A stretch of DNA of 39,941 nucleotides from an uncultured Bacilli bacterium (GCA_947627435.1 CANQWB010000008.1:1-39941), one strand, 5' to 3'; numbered from the stretch's first letter, positions 28,689 to 39,274 are shown. The notes: generated by a model from the sequence alone, not told the origin. Numbers and translations are program-made.

Positions 28689-29754
28689 ATTTTAAATCAC
28701 TAATAATACTATTATATACTTTTTCTAATTTTGTATCATTGATTTCTAAATTGTATTTTTTTCGAATATCTACCCATGTTTTATTTGCAAGATTTTCATC
28801 TTTACTTAACATATTAGATACTAAATCACTTTTAATTGTTTCTAAAGAATCTTCTAAAGAAGGTTTTTCCGCTTCACTAACCTTTAAAATTATGTGATAT
28901 CCATAAGTACTTTTTACAGGTTCTTTTGTATACTCATTATCATTTAATGTAATAGAAGCCTGATAGAATTCATCTACCACATCACCTTTTTCAAATTCAA
29001 TAAGTCCATCATCTGCAACGGAAGCAGTATCGGCAGAATATTCTTTGACTAAATCAGACCATGCAGCTCCATCGTTTAATTTTTGAATTACTTCTTGTGC
29101 TTTTGTTTTTGCAGCTTCTTCAGCAGTAGTTTTTTCTTCCTCGGTTGTTGCATTTGTTGTATCTGGTTGAATTAAAATATGTTTTGAAGATATTTTACCA
29201 TGAATTTCTTTATCATAATAAGCATTAATTTCATCATCAGTTAAATTATCAGAAAGGTATTTTTCAACCACTTTATTTTTCTTATAATCGGAAATGATAT
29301 CCGTTTTTAATTGATCTTCATTTTCATATCCATTGCTTGCTAACACTGTACTAAAATCATAACCTATTGATTCATATTGTTGTTTTAAAGTAGCAATTTG
29401 TGCTTCTGCATATTTTTTAGCAGCATCTGTATCTTCAATTTCTTTATTGACAATAAAGTCATCAATTGTATTAATTAAAGCATTCGTTCCATTTTGTTTT
29501 TTGAGTGCATCAAATAATTCTTCTGATGTAATATCTTTACCATCTATAGATGCGATGATTTCTTTACCATCTTTTAATTTTGCTTCATGTCCTTTGATTA
29601 CTACCATTAATATAATAATCATCAATAAGCAAGCGATCACAAGTAAACTAATGATAATATTTTGTTTCATAACTTCTTCTTTATTATTTTTTGTTACTTC
29701 CTTTGTTTCTTTTACAGTTTTTTCAACTTTTTTAGTATTTTCTTTTTTTGCCAT
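28687..29754 (-). CDS. Membrane-anchored PrsA/SurA-like peptidylprolyl isomerase (parvulin)
   Basis: N-terminal TM; SSKHILIQPDT...AQEVIQKLNDGAAWSDLVKEYSADTASVADDGLIEFEKGDVVDEFYQA...VKSTYGYHIILK. Confidence 0.88.
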   Translation of the reverse strand: MAKKENTKKVEKTVKETKEVTKNNKEEVMKQNIIISLLVIACLLMIIILMVVIKGHEAKLKDGKEIIASIDGKDITSEELFDALKKQNGTNALINTIDDFIVNKEIEDTDAAKKYAEAQIATLKQQYESIGYDFSTVLASNGYENEDQLKTDIISDYKKNKVVEKYLSDNLTDDEINAYYDKEIHGKISSKHILIQPDTTNATTEEEKTTAEEAAKTKAQEVIQKLNDGAAWSDLVKEYSADTASVADDGLIEFEKGDVVDEFYQASITLNDNEYTKEPVKSTYGYHIILKVSEAEKPSLEDSLETIKSDLVSNMLSKDENLANKTWVDIRKKYNLEINDTKLEKVYNSIISDLK

Positions 29755-29902
29755 AATTTATCCTCCTTTAATATACCAATTATTATATTATCAAATATTT
29801 CAAAAAAAAACAAGAAAAACGAATAAAATGGTTATATGTATTCACACATATTTCATTTTTCCATAAAATAATGTGAAAAGACAAAAAAAGGAGGAATGCT
29901 TT

Positions 29903-29986
29903 ATGTGTAATACAGGAGTATCTGGAGCTGCTATCGTTTTAGTATTATTTATTCTTTTAATTATTATACTTGGTGCCTACATATAG
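29903..29986 (+). CDS. 27-aa hydrophobic microprotein (YjcZ-like)
   Basis: ATG after aaaggagg; MCNTGVSGAAIVLVLFILLIIILGAYI; missed by the ORF track size cut-off. Confidence 0.65.
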   Translation: MCNTGVSGAAIVLVLFILLIIILGAYI

Positions 29987-30002
29987 GAAGTAAGGAGGTG
30001 CT

Positions 30003-30134
30003 ATGATGGCTTGTTCAAATTCTTGCAACAATACAAATACAGGATCAAATTGTAACAATGGATGCGGATTTGTATGTATAATTGTATTATACATCTTACT
30101 TGCAATCATTATTGGAACTGCATTTGTATACTAA
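30003..30134 (+). CDS. 43-aa hydrophobic microprotein (YjcZ-like)
   Basis: aaggagg SD; MMACSNSCNNTNTGSNCNNGCGFVCIIVLYILLAIIIGTAFVY. Confidence 0.65.
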   Translation: MMACSNSCNNTNTGSNCNNGCGFVCIIVLYILLAIIIGTAFVY

Positions 30135-30281
30135 GAAAAAGGGGAAACCCTTTTTTTGTGAAAATCAAATGAAATTTTTATGAATTCTATCATATAATAT
30201 AATGATTTTGATAAAAAAATGAATAAAGGTATTGCCAAAAATCAAAAAATACGATATACTTTAATAGTCATTTGGATAAAT

Positions 30282-30358
<77 letters not shown>

Positions 30359-30461
30359 TTTATGAAATGTACTTGCTTTGTGCAAGTTTTTTATTGTTTT
30401 TCAATACTTTTCTTGCGTTTTTATGATTAAGAATTGGTCGAAATTTATGGTCTACTTTTTC

Positions 30462-30500
30462 ATTTAGTTCCCATTTTTTATGTATTTAGTTCCCACTTTT
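30462..30500. repeat. Two direct repeats ATTTAGTTCCCAYTTTT between the tRNA genes
   Basis: atttagttcccattttt (30462-30478) and atttagttcccactttt (about 30484-30500). Confidence 0.6.
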
Positions 30501-30582
30501 CTGAAACTTAATTAAAATGATTTAAAATAATTTTTATTATTTTAAATAAATTCATCATAAAAATTCTGATGATGAGCTTACT

Positions 30583-30658
30583 GTCCTGATAGCTCAGCTG
30601 GATAGAGCAATCCCCTTCTAAGGAATCGGCCGGGGTTCGAATCCCTCTCAGGACACCA
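30583..30658 (+). tRNA. tRNA-Arg (TCT), CCA encoded
   Basis: gtcctgatagctcagctggatagagcaatccccttctaaggaatcggccggggttcgaatccctctcaggacacca. Confidence 0.96.
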
Positions 30659-30988
30659 TTTAAACTATGAAAACTTGCTTCGGCAAGTTTTTAAAATCTT
30701 AAATTTTATAAAAAATTCAAAAGTATCAAAAAAGGAGTACCTCAAAGTAGAGTGAGGTTTTTTAATTGCCAAATTCTTCAATTTGTCGAATTTTGTTGTA
30801 TAAAATATAGGATATCCAAATAATTTGCGATTTAGGGGGATTCAGTAGAAAGTAAATACATTGTTAAGATATTTGAGCAGTATCTTCTTAATAATGCAGA
30901 GTTTGGTACTTGCTTATGTTATGGAGATTATTTATAGAAGAATTTTTCCGACGCAATAACTTAATTGTATCTAGGTTTTCTAATAAGG

Positions 30989-31029
30989 CAAAAGGTAGTT
31001 ATGGTCATATGATTATAACTACCTTTTTT
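30989..31029 (+). terminator. Intrinsic terminator
   Basis: aaaaggtagttat...ataactaccttttttg. Confidence 0.7.
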
Positions 31030-31039
31030 GTTAATCATC

Positions 31040-31094
31040 GGAGAATATGTAGATCTCCATCTCGCTATCAAATTTTAAATATTTGATAGGAGAG
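31040..31094 (+). promoter_or_regulatory. SD-sequestering hairpin with a competing upstream hairpin
   Basis: TCTC-g-CTATCAAAT...ATTTGATAG-GAGA covers SD GGAGAG; upstream GGAGA (31040-31044) can pair with TCTCC (31054-31058). Confidence 0.45.
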
Positions 31095-31101
31095 AAATTA
31101 C

Positions 31102-31590
31102 ATGAATATAAAGCCAAAAAGAAGAAGATGCAAAGATAACCAATATGAATTAATAATAGAAGAAAATAATTATAAAGTTAAATTTATTGATAGTCACATG
31201 CAACTACAAATAATAACAATAGGAAAACTATGTTATGATTTATTGAATCAATTTGAATTAAATGATCTTAAATGGCTGAACGAATATGATCGTCATATCG
31301 AACATTGCACATTATATGAGTCGACTCTATATGCAAAGTCCATGCAAAAGTCTATGAGCGTGGAATCAATAGTGGAACAACATATATTGAATGAATCATT
31401 ATATATCGCATTGAATAAACTTCCATATACTCAAAGAAAAAGAATTGTGATGTATTATTTTTATGGCTATTCATTAAAAGAAATATCTATAATTGAAAAT
31501 TGTACCATTCAAGCTATTGATAAAAGTATTCAAAGAGGCAAAATCAAATTAAAAGTTTTTTTGAAAAATAATTATACAGTAAAAGTCTAG
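31102..31590 (+). CDS. Sigma-70 region 4-like regulator
   Basis: ALNKLPYTQRKRIVMYYFYGYSLKEISIIENCTIQAIDKSIQRGKIKLKVFL. Confidence 0.8.
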   Translation: MNIKPKRRRCKDNQYELIIEENNYKVKFIDSHMQLQIITIGKLCYDLLNQFELNDLKWLNEYDRHIEHCTLYESTLYAKSMQKSMSVESIVEQHILNESLYIALNKLPYTQRKRIVMYYFYGYSLKEISIIENCTIQAIDKSIQRGKIKLKVFLKNNYTVKV

Positions 31591-31657
31591 TAAAAGAATT
31601 TGAAAAATAATATATAAAATAAATTTTGATTAGGGTTGAAAAAACAGATGTAAGTGA

Positions 31658-31702
31658 GGAAATAAATGAAGAAAGTTTTTTTCTTCATTTATTTCTTTTT
31701 TT
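31658..31702 (+). terminator. Intrinsic terminator
   Basis: aaataaatgaagaaa...tttcttcatttatttcttttttt. Confidence 0.75.
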
Positions 31703-31827
31703 TGTGGTTTGAAATAAATATACTTGTTTTTTTCCTAAAAATTAAAAATGTCTAGTGAAAGTCCAGTAATAAGAGATTTATCATCAAGTTGTACAAAAAA
31801 TTGTACTAGGAAAGGAAAGTGAAATTT

Positions 31828-32598
31828 ATGGATTTCGAAAATCAAACACACAACGATATGATGGAGGAGGTGAACAATATGAATTCAATGGACACTATTG
31901 ATAGTGCATCATCAAGTGATTTTACTTTAGATGATATTTATTTCAAAGATGCGTTTACAAAAACTGGTGATAAATTAAATTTAGAAGTAAATAATGCAAG
32001 TATTGATTGTCTAACATCAAATAAAAATACATTTAGTTTAGATGAAAATGGTAATTTAACTGTTAAGACAATTACTGCTGAAAGCATTACTACGGACAAA
32101 GAAAATAACCAATATGACAAACAAACTATTTGTAATATGATTTATCCAGTTGGTAGTGTATTTTTATCAATAAGTAATACAAATCCATCTGCTTTATTTG
32201 GTGGAACATGGAGTCAAATTACTGGATATTATTTATATGCGGGAACTGGTGGTAATACTGGTGGAAGTAATACATCAGGCACGCCATCAAACAATAACAC
32301 TAGTTCTACGGCTATCACTATTGCTCAAATGCCAGCACACACTCATACACAAAATGCGCACAATCATGCACAAAATAGATTAACACAAATGAACGATAGT
32401 TCGCATTATGATACTAGACCTGCAGGTACAACAGGTTATTATATGGGAGCTGATTTAGCCACTTATTATACAGAGTCTACAACAGCGATTAATAATAATA
32501 CTGGTGGAGGACAAGGACATACGCATACATTAAATAACCATACACATAGTGTAAATCCATTAAGATATGAATTATATGCATGGCGCAGAACTGCATAA
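31828..32598 (+). CDS. Phage baseplate/tail-collar-like protein
   Basis: MIYPVGSVFLSISNTNPSALFGGTWSQI (gp10-like), IAQMPAHTHTQNAHNHAQ, GQGHTHTLNNHTHSVNPLRYELYAWRR. Confidence 0.8.
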   Translation: MDFENQTHNDMMEEVNNMNSMDTIDSASSSDFTLDDIYFKDAFTKTGDKLNLEVNNASIDCLTSNKNTFSLDENGNLTVKTITAESITTDKENNQYDKQTICNMIYPVGSVFLSISNTNPSALFGGTWSQITGYYLYAGTGGNTGGSNTSGTPSNNNTSSTAITIAQMPAHTHTQNAHNHAQNRLTQMNDSSHYDTRPAGTTGYYMGADLATYYTESTTAINNNTGGGQGHTHTLNNHTHSVNPLRYELYAWRRTA

Positions 32599-32627
32599 AT
32601 CTGTTGGAAAGTTTTTGATGACATAAT

Positions 32628-33011
32628 ATGAATCTTATAAGCAATTATAAAAAAGCAAAATATGAGCTAGATAATTTTAAAGAACAGTTGCATATAATTT
32701 CAAAATATGAAAAACAAGCTAAAAAATTTAAGAAGTATTTATGTCAAACGATATTAGTTTATCAAAACTTGATATCTAAAGTGGAAAATGATTTAAAAAA
32801 TATAGATGGAATAGAACATAAATTATACTATGAAATAGCCGTAAATGGCACTAGTACTTCAAAGGCGATTGAAAAAGTCGCTTTTGAAGAAAATAAAGAT
32901 GTTTCTACTATATGGAAAAATTATTATCCAAATGTAAAAAAACAAATTAAAGAATTACAAACAATCACAAAAAAAGAAAATTCGATTTCTACAATAAAAG
33001 GAGATGACTAG
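32628..33011 (+). CDS. Small helical hypothetical protein
   Basis: 127-aa ORF between the tail-collar-like and RHS genes. Confidence 0.6.
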   Translation: MNLISNYKKAKYELDNFKEQLHIISKYEKQAKKFKKYLCQTILVYQNLISKVENDLKNIDGIEHKLYYEIAVNGTSTSKAIEKVAFEENKDVSTIWKNYYPNVKKQIKELQTITKKENSISTIKGDD

Positions 33012-33013
33012 TT

Positions 33014-36000
33014 ATGAAAGAAATTGAAATAATTGAAAAGAGAAAACCTCGAGAAAAACATTTTCTAAAAGAAAATGGGTTAATTGTAGCAAATCTCTAC
33101 GATGATGATGTACATTTTCTCAAAAATGGAAAATATGAAGATATTGATAATACATTAGTTGAGGAAGAAGGATATTATACAAATACTGATAATGCATATA
33201 AGGTGTGGTTTGGTAAAAACCCTACACGTGATTTAATGCAGATGGAATCAGAAGAACATTATTTAAATATCAAACTCAAAGAAAATGATATTTTTACATT
33301 AAAACAAGAAAATACTGAATCAAAATGTGTTAGCGGTATTAACTACTTAAATATTTTAGAAAATATTGATTTAGATTATAAAGTTTTACCTAGACAAGTC
33401 AAAGAAAATATTGTTTTACATGATAGAAATGTTGATGTTAGTAAAATTAAGTTTGAAATTGATACAAATTTACAGTTAAAAGTAAATGTAGATAAAAGTA
33501 TTAGTGCATTAGATGAAGACAAAATTATATTTCACATTGATACACCATTTATGATTGATCAAAATCAAAATGTATCCAATAGTGTGTATTATAATTTAGA
33601 TGTGATTGATAATAAATATCAATTAACACTAGTTGTAGATGAACAATGGTTACATGATGAAAAAACCGTATATCCAGTTATTATTGATCCTACAATTACC
33701 AATTATGGTCAAGATAATAGTGTATATGATACTTATATTTTTCCGGGTGATTCCAGTGTAGATCGAAATAGCAGAGCATATTTAAAAGTAGGTGTTGATA
33801 AATCAAATGGAGTCGAAATGATCAATCGTTCTTTAATTAAATTTGAGTTACCAACTATAGGAACTGGAAGTCAAATTATCGATGCTCAACTTGAATTAAA
33901 GGCGTATCCGGATTTATTGCATAATACAGAAGAAGTTGCAAAATATGGTACAGATACAGTAAATATATATAGATTAACAGAGGATTGGAATGAAGAATCT
34001 GCTAATTGGGATCAAATGAGTAATAAGTATGATTCTAGAGTAGAAGGAACATTTCAAAGTACTAGAATGTCGTATTATGATCCAGATAATAATGCAACGA
34101 TATTATTTACATGTGCTACTAATCTTACAAATTTGGTAAAAAAATGGTATACTGACACTCCAAATTATGGTATTATGTTGAAGTTAAATAATGAAATTTA
34201 TAGAAGTGATATAATTCCAGCATTTTTTTCAAAAAATAATGATTCGTTGGGTTCAAATCCCAAGCCATTGTTAACAATTACATACCGTAATCAAAATGGA
34301 TTGGAAAATTATATGAATTATATATCACAAAATTTTGTGCAAGGACAAGTATATCACAATAATTACAATGGTAATTTAACTGCAATTTTTAATATTGGCT
34401 CAACAATTCAGGGAAAAATGCCAGTAAATCTACAATTAGTATATAATACGAATGATGTTATACTAAAAAATAACATTGGATACGGACTTGGCTATCGATT
34501 TAATTTAAATCAAACTATTAAAGAAACTATAATTGATGATAGATGTTATTTAGAGTATGTAGACACTGATGGAACAATCCATTATTTCTTAAATCAAAAG
34601 GTTAAGTTTGATGAAGCTGATGGTTTTATTACATCAACTTATGAGAATACATATTTTGATGAAGATGGTTTAGATTTAGTAATCGAAAAAAGCAATACAC
34701 AATATATTTTGAAAGATAAAAATGGTAATCAGATGCAATTTACAATATCTAATGGTATTGGTTATTTAAGCGAAATTAAGGATGTAAGTGATAATACAAA
34801 TATTATTACATATGATAAAGATCACAAAATTACAAAAGTTACTGATGGTAATGGTACAGAAATAAAAATTGGTTATGAAGCAAATAAAATATCTATAATT
34901 AGCCCCGATCAGACAGTAACTTTAAATTATAATAATGATAATTTAGTAAGTATTGTGGGCTTGCTAGGAGTAACAACCTTTACATACAAAAATAATCTAA
35001 TCTCCAGTATAACTGATATTACCGGAAAGAAAATTGTATATGAATACTATGACCAAAGTCCATACAGATTAAAAAAAGTACTAGAGTACGGAATTAATAA
35101 TAGTTTAGGAAATTATTATGAAGTTACTTATGGATTTGCTACTACTACAATTAAAGATCACAAAGGTATGGTTAAAACTACAACTTTTAACAATTACGGT
35201 AATTCTGTTTCAATCAGTAGTTTAAAAGAAAGTTTAGACGTCACTAATGCATATGGAATGAATATTGAATATGGAGAGACGTTTAATGGAGTTCATACCT
35301 ATACAAATAAATTATTAGAAAGGCAAATTCCACAAAAATATGTTAAAAATCTTCTAAAAGATCCTAGTTTTGAAGAAATGGAAACAGATTTTATAGCAGG
35401 TGGAAATTCTCATGTTGTTACATCAACAGATTATGCACGTAGTGGAAATAGAAGTTTAAAGGTACAAACAGGAAATATGGAAGTACAAGGTGCATACAGA
35501 GAAATTTCAATTTCCAAGGGAAAATACTATACTTTCAGTGCATATGTTAAGCCATTATATCAACCTTTATATATTCAATTATATTATTTTGATAAAAACG
35601 GTCAAAAGATCACTCAAAATAGTGATAGTATTATTCCAAGTGATCCATACTCTACTAATGGTGAATTTGAACGATATGATGTTACTATTTACTATCCAAT
35701 TGATGCAACAAGTAATTTATTTATCAGTTTTATGGAAGGAAGTACTTATTATATTGATGATGCTCAGTTAGAGGAAGGAGAAGTTGTAAACAGTTATAAT
35801 ATAATAGAAAATTCGGACTTTTCTGATGGATTATCCAAATGGAATTTGAGTGCTTATGATATGATGGGTGAGGAAGTATCTACAGATGATTACTTCGAAA
35901 TTGTGAATATTACCGATAATCAGACAGCTCTTAAAGTTAAAATGGATCCTCAAATTTCCACTGGATTCTCACAAATTTTCAACATTAAAGGAAAAGCAGG

Positions 36001-39000
36001 AGATGTTTATAATCTTTCATTCTGGTATAAAAATGAAGGATTAGTTGGATATGAAGGCATGGGAGCTTTTACAACTAATAATATTATATTTGGTTTCACT
36101 CCAATAGGCGATATTTATAATGATTCAGTGTATAATAAAACACTCAATCCTAATGAAAAAGAATGGCAATACTTTTCTTATACTTTCACAGCACCATGGG
36201 ATTTTAATGGTATAAGTGTTAATTTTTCACAAGGTCAGAATGCAAATAACTTTTATATTACTAATTTAAACGTATTAGAAGATGTTAGAAGTATTACATA
36301 CGATTATGATGAAAATGGAAATGTTATTTTGTCGAAAAATTTGAATAATACATCAAATATATTTAATTATGATACAAATAATCAATTGATTAAAATAACG
36401 AATTCAAAAGGAAGTAACTTTACCTTTGAATATGATAATAGTGTTACAGATAGAGTTATAAGAGGTATTTCTGGTACAGGAATTGCAAATGAAGTAGAAT
36501 ATGATTCCTTTGGTAATCCTATTACAACAAAAATTCAAAATAATGGTCCTGTAGATAATATGACTTCTGGAACATATAGAATTAGATTAAAAGGAACTGA
36601 TCAAGATTTAAGAATGATTCAAGCTAAACTCATTTTTGGAACAGATAATTGTGGACATGATAAATGGATTCTGGAAAAAGTAGTAGATAATAATATCGAC
36701 TATTTTAGAATAAAACATTCTATTATTTCAAATAAATATATTACGGTGAACGAAAATGCTGTAATATTATCTAATAATCCATCTGAAAATTCATTATTTA
36801 AATTTACGAAAAACGATAATGGAAGCTATTTACTTCAAAATAAAACAACTAATAAGTATATAAAATATGATAATAATTCATTAACACTATCAGAGTTAGT
36901 TGAAAACGATGCAAATTTTGAATTCTATTTTGAATCTGATACCAATGGTGAATTTATTGAGAACAATGCTAAATATAGTGAAGATGGAAAAGTTATTGTA
37001 AGTACTACTGATACAAATTTTCATTGTACTACTTATGATGTAGACTCGACTACTGGATTAATTAATTCCATGACAAATGCTAATGGTCAGAAAACTGATT
37101 ATAATTATAATAATAAGAAACAACTAACTTCTATTATAACAGGTCAAAAAGAATTAAGATATGAGTATAATGATCAAAATGGATTATCTAAAATAATACA
37201 AGGGGATAGAACATATTCTCTTAACTACAATGAATTTTTGAATATGGAATCAGTTAAAATAGGAGATCAAGTAACATTAATAACAAACAATTATGAAGAC
37301 AATAATGGTAATTTAGTATCGTCAGTATATGGAAATAATCATACTATTAGTTATGAATATGATGAGTTTGATCGTATTAAGAAGTTAATAAAAATGAATG
37401 ACGAATATCATTATAAATATGATAATAATGGTAATTTAGCTAAAATAATATCAAATAATGATATTGCAAAATATATTTATGATTCAGGAAAAAGGTTATA
37501 TGAATATAATTTTAATCAATTTAAAATCAGGTATATATATGATTCCGATAATAATGTAGTTGAAAAAATGTATACTCTTCCTGGAATTAGACATAGTATT
37601 CAAAATGTTTTAAATGACGATAATCAAATTATCAATGTTAAACTAGATGATAGTGAAATTAATTATAACTATGATACACTTGGAAGATTAAGTAATAGTA
37701 GTATTAACAACTATTATACTACTAATTACAAGTATGTAACAAATGGTAAAAGAACATCACTATTAATTAAAAGTATAAATAACAATGGCGATGATAAATA
37801 TTCATATACATATGATAAATTAGATAATATTACCCATATATATCATAATGATATATTAGAAAATAAATATTATTATAATGAGTATAATGAGTTAATTAAA
37901 GAGGACAATTATTTACTGAATCAAACTATAGAATATGAATATGATTTATTAGGGAATCTTTTATCTACACAAGTATATCAATTAAACACAAAAAATTTAT
38001 TAATGCAGAATAAATACAATTATAATAATATTAATTGGAAAGATCAATTAACCGAATTTAACCAGAATATAATTACTTATGATGAAATAGGTAACCCATT
38101 AACAATAGGAGAAAATATTACATTAGATTGGATTAATGGTAGACAATTAAATAATTATACAGATGCTAATAATACTATTAGCTACAAATACAATAAGGAA
38201 GGTATTAGATTAAGTAAAATTGTAAATGGTATTAAAACGGAATTTTATGTTGAAGGTAATAAAATAATACTTGAAAAAACTGGTAATAATGTGATATACT
38301 ATTTACGTGATAATGTTAATAATCTAATAGGTTTTAAATATAATAATAGCATGTATTATTATGTTAAGAATGCTCAAGGGGATATTATAAAAATACTTGA
38401 TGATAATTATAATGTAGTATCCCAATATGAGTATGATTCTTGGGGAAATATTTTAACAATATCTGATGAAAATGGAAATGATGTTTCTCTAAATGATAGC
38501 CATATTGCTAATATTAATCCATTTAGATATAGAAGCTATTATTATGATAAAGAAACAAAATGGTATTATTTAAATAATAGATATTATAATCCAGAATGGC
38601 ATAGATTTATCAATACCGATAGTCTTTTAATTCAAAGTATCAATTTATCAAGCAATAACTTGTATGCATATGCGATGAATAATCCAATTAATCAATTTGA
38701 TCCAAATGGTAATTTGTTCAAAAAATTACGAGATGCATGGAATTGTTGGAAAAACGGTATGTCAATTATTGGAGAACAAGTTAAAAATACATGGAAATCA
38801 GTAACAAAAACTGCAGGAGACTTTTGGAATAAGGTAAAGGATGCATTTGTTTTCGAAGGTGGTGTTGGAGTAGGTGTTGGTACTAAAGCTCAAGTTGGAC
38901 CTTTAGAAGCAGGTATAACTGCAAATAAAACTTATAACATTGGAGTTAGTAATGGTGAGGGTTATAATTCAACTACAACGAGAGCCGGATTTGATGTTGG

Positions 39001-39274
39001 TGTAAAAAATACTGAATATAATATTGGATTTTCTGCAGAAATAACGCATATTAATGAAGAAATAGGTACTGGTAATTGGGAACATAATAATCCAATGGTA
39101 ATGCCTTGGGAAGTTTGGGACTGCCCTAATACTAAAAAGACTGCTATATTATTTACAGAATTTTACGAATGTGGTTCTATTGAGCAGGATACTGATGGCG
39201 GAACTTTTATTGGAATCTCGATTGATGCTTATCTATTAGTAGGTGGACATGTAAAAATTGGATTTGAGTTATAA
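33014..39274 (+). CDS. DNRLRE / carbohydrate-binding / ricin-like / RHS-YD repeat giant protein with RHS-associated core
   Basis: DNRLRE-like DTYIFPGDSSVDRNSRAYLKVG...RSLIKFELP; YD repeats YDSFGNPI, YDEFDRIKKL; RHS core WYYLNNRYYNPEWHRFINTDSLL...NLYAYAMNNPINQFDPNG; divergent C-terminal tail. Confidence 0.9.
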   Translation: MKEIEIIEKRKPREKHFLKENGLIVANLYDDDVHFLKNGKYEDIDNTLVEEEGYYTNTDNAYKVWFGKNPTRDLMQMESEEHYLNIKLKENDIFTLKQENTESKCVSGINYLNILENIDLDYKVLPRQVKENIVLHDRNVDVSKIKFEIDTNLQLKVNVDKSISALDEDKIIFHIDTPFMIDQNQNVSNSVYYNLDVIDNKYQLTLVVDEQWLHDEKTVYPVIIDPTITNYGQDNSVYDTYIFPGDSSVDRNSRAYLKVGVDKSNGVEMINRSLIKFELPTIGTGSQIIDAQLELKAYPDLLHNTEEVAKYGTDTVNIYRLTEDWNEESANWDQMSNKYDSRVEGTFQSTRMSYYDPDNNATILFTCATNLTNLVKKWYTDTPNYGIMLKLNNEIYRSDIIPAFFSKNNDSLGSNPKPLLTITYRNQNGLENYMNYISQNFVQGQVYHNNYNGNLTAIFNIGSTIQGKMPVNLQLVYNTNDVILKNNIGYGLGYRFNLNQTIKETIIDDRCYLEYVDTDGTIHYFLNQKVKFDEADGFITSTYENTYFDEDGLDLVIEKSNTQYILKDKNGNQMQFTISNGIGYLSEIKDVSDNTNIITYDKDHKITKVTDGNGTEIKIGYEANKISIISPDQTVTLNYNNDNLVSIVGLLGVTTFTYKNNLISSITDITGKKIVYEYYDQSPYRLKKVLEYGINNSLGNYYEVTYGFATTTIKDHKGMVKTTTFNNYGNSVSISSLKESLDVTNAYGMNIEYGETFNGVHTYTNKLLERQIPQKYVKNLLKDPSFEEMETDFIAGGNSHVVTSTDYARSGNRSLKVQTGNMEVQGAYREISISKGKYYTFSAYVKPLYQPLYIQLYYFDKNGQKITQNSDSIIPSDPYSTNGEFERYDVTIYYPIDATSNLFISFMEGSTYYIDDAQLEEGEVVNSYNIIENSDFSDGLSKWNLSAYDMMGEEVSTDDYFEIVNITDNQTALKVKMDPQISTGFSQIFNIKGKAGDVYNLSFWYKNEGLVGYEGMGAFTTNNIIFGFTPIGDIYNDSVYNKTLNPNEKEWQYFSYTFTAPWDFNGISVNFSQGQNANNFYITNLNVLEDVRSITYDYDENGNVILSKNLNNTSNIFNYDTNNQLIKITNSKGSNFTFEYDNSVTDRVIRGISGTGIANEVEYDSFGNPITTKIQNNGPVDNMTSGTYRIRLKGTDQDLRMIQAKLIFGTDNCGHDKWILEKVVDNNIDYFRIKHSIISNKYITVNENAVILSNNPSENSLFKFTKNDNGSYLLQNKTTNKYIKYDNNSLTLSELVENDANFEFYFESDTNGEFIENNAKYSEDGKVIVSTTDTNFHCTTYDVDSTTGLINSMTNANGQKTDYNYNNKKQLTSIITGQKELRYEYNDQNGLSKIIQGDRTYSLNYNEFLNMESVKIGDQVTLITNNYEDNNGNLVSSVYGNNHTISYEYDEFDRIKKLIKMNDEYHYKYDNNGNLAKIISNNDIAKYIYDSGKRLYEYNFNQFKIRYIYDSDNNVVEKMYTLPGIRHSIQNVLNDDNQIINVKLDDSEINYNYDTLGRLSNSSINNYYTTNYKYVTNGKRTSLLIKSINNNGDDKYSYTYDKLDNITHIYHNDILENKYYYNEYNELIKEDNYLLNQTIEYEYDLLGNLLSTQVYQLNTKNLLMQNKYNYNNINWKDQLTEFNQNIITYDEIGNPLTIGENITLDWINGRQLNNYTDANNTISYKYNKEGIRLSKIVNGIKTEFYVEGNKIILEKTGNNVIYYLRDNVNNLIGFKYNNSMYYYVKNAQGDIIKILDDNYNVVSQYEYDSWGNILTISDENGNDVSLNDSHIANINPFRYRSYYYDKETKWYYLNNRYYNPEWHRFINTDSLLIQSINLSSNNLYAYAMNNPINQFDPNGNLFKKLRDAWNCWKNGMSIIGEQVKNTWKSVTKTAGDFWNKVKDAFVFEGGVGVGVGTKAQVGPLEAGITANKTYNIGVSNGEGYNSTTTRAGFDVGVKNTEYNIGFSAEITHINEEIGTGNWEHNNPMVMPWEVWDCPNTKKTAILFTEFYECGSIEQDTDGGTFIGISIDAYLLVGGHVKIGFEL

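Noticed and set aside
31828-32598. Tail-collar-like protein as another DGR target
   Set aside because: C-terminus lacks the GARLIK-type motif and shows no GC-rich, A-depleted tract or similarity to the candidate variable regions.
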